A stretch of DNA of 6,840 nucleotides from an uncultured Lachnospiraceae bacterium (lineage in GTDB: Bacteria; Bacillota; Clostridia; Lachnospirales; Lachnospiraceae): positions 1 to 6,840 of the forward strand of contig CAMPBP010000068.1 in assembly GCA_946639085.1 (NCBI GenBank), in the 5' to 3' direction. Shown here piece by piece: positions 6,085 to 6,840 of this stretch. Numbering within the stretch: the stretch's first letter is position 1; each line of letters starts with the position of its first letter. The notes below the pieces were generated by a model. The model searched no databases. It worked only from the letters and a program-made list of their open reading frames with translations, and was not told the DNA's origin. The position numbers were made by a program, and so were the translations under genes.

Positions 6085-6835
6085 TACCATCATGATCGCA
6101 ACCTTGACTCTTCCCAAGGGTACCGAGCCGGTTACCACCATCGTAAACGAAAGAACGAATCCCGATACGGGATACACGGTAATCGTTGAAGATGAGGCCG
6201 ACCTTTTGACGACTCTCGAAGAAGAAGACCTTCTTAACGAGATGTATAAGCTCACCGAGTACACCTCGGCTGCATTCTCTACGACCGATAACAATCCGGG
6301 TACCACTTCATCCTATGCCCAAAGCTTCTGCCATAAGAAGTTTGGAAACGGCAACGGAACAGTATTTGTCATCGACATGGACAACCGAAACATCTGGATA
6401 TGGTCGGACGGAAACAGTTATCGAAAGATCACTTCAAGAAAAGCCGATACGATAACGGACAACATTTACAGATACGCGTCGAAGGGCGAGTATTACGAGT
6501 GCTCGAAAGAAGCTTTCAACGAAATGTACGATGTGCTGGCGGGACAGCGTATCGCGCAGCCCATGCGATACATAGGAAACGCTCTTCTTGCACTTTTGGC
6601 CGCGCTCTTCATCAACTACAGGATCGTCATTGCTTCCTCGAAAGCAAAGAAGCAGGACGACAGGCTCATGGCGACCCTTGCGTATAACTACATGAATCTG
6701 GGACAGCCTCAGGCTCAAAAGACTCATACCACCAAGGTATACAATCCCCCTTCAAGCTCATCCGGCGGCGGTGGCGGCGGAGGAGGCGGAGGAGGCGGCG
6801 GCGGTGGCGGCGGTGGCGGCGGCCACTCCTTCTAG
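6059..6835 (+). CDS. TPM-domain membrane protein with polyglycine tail (YdjH-like)
   Basis: 258 residues from GTG 6059, preferred over ATG 6053 on ribosome-site spacing (260 residues if ATG is used). Residues 3-18 form a hydrophobic signal/anchor segment. A TPM domain (Pfam TPM_phosphatase type) spans about 39-165: V-E-D-E-A-D-L-L (43-50) is the usual opening, F-G-N-G-N-G-T-V-F-V-I-D (95-106) and D-N-R-N-I-W-I-W-S-D-G (108-118) the central strands, and the helix at 148-165 closes it. A membrane span (171-192) follows, then a basic segment (S-S-K-A-K-K, 193-198), so the TPM domain should face outward and the tail inward. The tail holds Ser232-235, 20 glycines (236-255) and His-Ser-Phe. TPM proteins often end in Gly/Ser-rich tails, but with interruptions. 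Length and gene order fit B. subtilis YdjH, partner of YdjG. TPM domains occur in varied roles (photosystem repair, stress); no enzymatic activity can be claimed here. The window ends 5 bases after the stop. Confidence 0.85.
   Translation: MQILTAIFSTIMIATLTLPKGTEPVTTIVNERTNPDTGYTVIVEDEADLLTTLEEEDLLNEMYKLTEYTSAAFSTTDNNPGTTSSYAQSFCHKKFGNGNGTVFVIDMDNRNIWIWSDGNSYRKITSRKADTITDNIYRYASKGEYYECSKEAFNEMYDVLAGQRIAQPMRYIGNALLALLAALFINYRIVIASSKAKKQDDRLMATLAYNYMNLGQPQAQKTHTTKVYNPPSSSSGGGGGGGGGGGGGGGGGGGGHSF
6764..6823 (+). repeat. GGN trinucleotide tract encoding 20 consecutive glycines
   Basis: Twenty glycine codons in a row using GGC, GGT and GGA, with GGC most frequent. The mixed third positions argue against one recent slippage event and for maintenance of the glycine run at protein level. 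Short blocks such as GGCGGCGGT recur within the tract, which points to past local duplication. The coding strand is a dense array of GG dinucleotides, so two-tetrad G-quadruplex formation and replication slippage or assembly error are possible. Confidence 0.95.
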
Positions 6836-6840
6836 AATCA

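Overview
The window looks like chromosome of a low-to-medium GC Gram-positive anaerobe, most likely a plant-fibre-degrading Clostridia (Lachnospiraceae-like, of the Butyrivibrio type). That assignment is inference. It rests on strong AGGAGG ribosome sites, clostridial-style proteins, a lipoprotein signal peptide without outer-membrane features, and a GH43 glycosidase beside a CE2 esterase. All genes lie on the + strand. I see no RNA gene, mobile element, CRISPR array or attachment site.

Layout. Positions 1-296 hold the C-terminal end of a GH43-type arabinofuranosidase/xylosidase that starts outside the window. Positions 297-403 are an intergenic gap with a perfect 9-bp stem-loop and a weak promoter-like box. 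Positions 404-1570 encode a DUF3048 (YerB-type) lipoprotein, ended by a textbook intrinsic terminator at 1584-1620. A new transcription unit then starts from an extended -10 promoter at 1647-1655 and seems to contain four tightly spaced genes. They are a cytoplasmic CE2/SGNH acetyl esterase (1687-2817), a polytopic membrane protein resembling GT-C glycosyltransferases (2847-4580), a membrane protein with two N-terminal zinc ribbons (4594-6084), and a membrane-anchored TPM-domain protein ending in 20 consecutive glycines (6059-6835). The gaps are 29 bp, 13 bp and a 26-bp overlap.

How the genes may work together. GH43 and CE2 fit removal of arabinose/xylose side groups and acetyl groups from hemicellulose fragments. 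They are separated by the independent lipoprotein gene, so they are probably not co-transcribed. The zinc-ribbon/TPM pair resembles the ydjG-ydjH part of the Bacillus subtilis pspA-ydjGHI membrane-stress operon, in which membrane proteins recruit an SPFH protein. If so, an SPFH or PspA-like gene may lie just downstream of 6840. The membrane protein at 2847-4580 is the least understood gene here. The most interesting items are that protein, the duplicated zinc-ribbon/TPM module, and the uninterrupted polyglycine tail.
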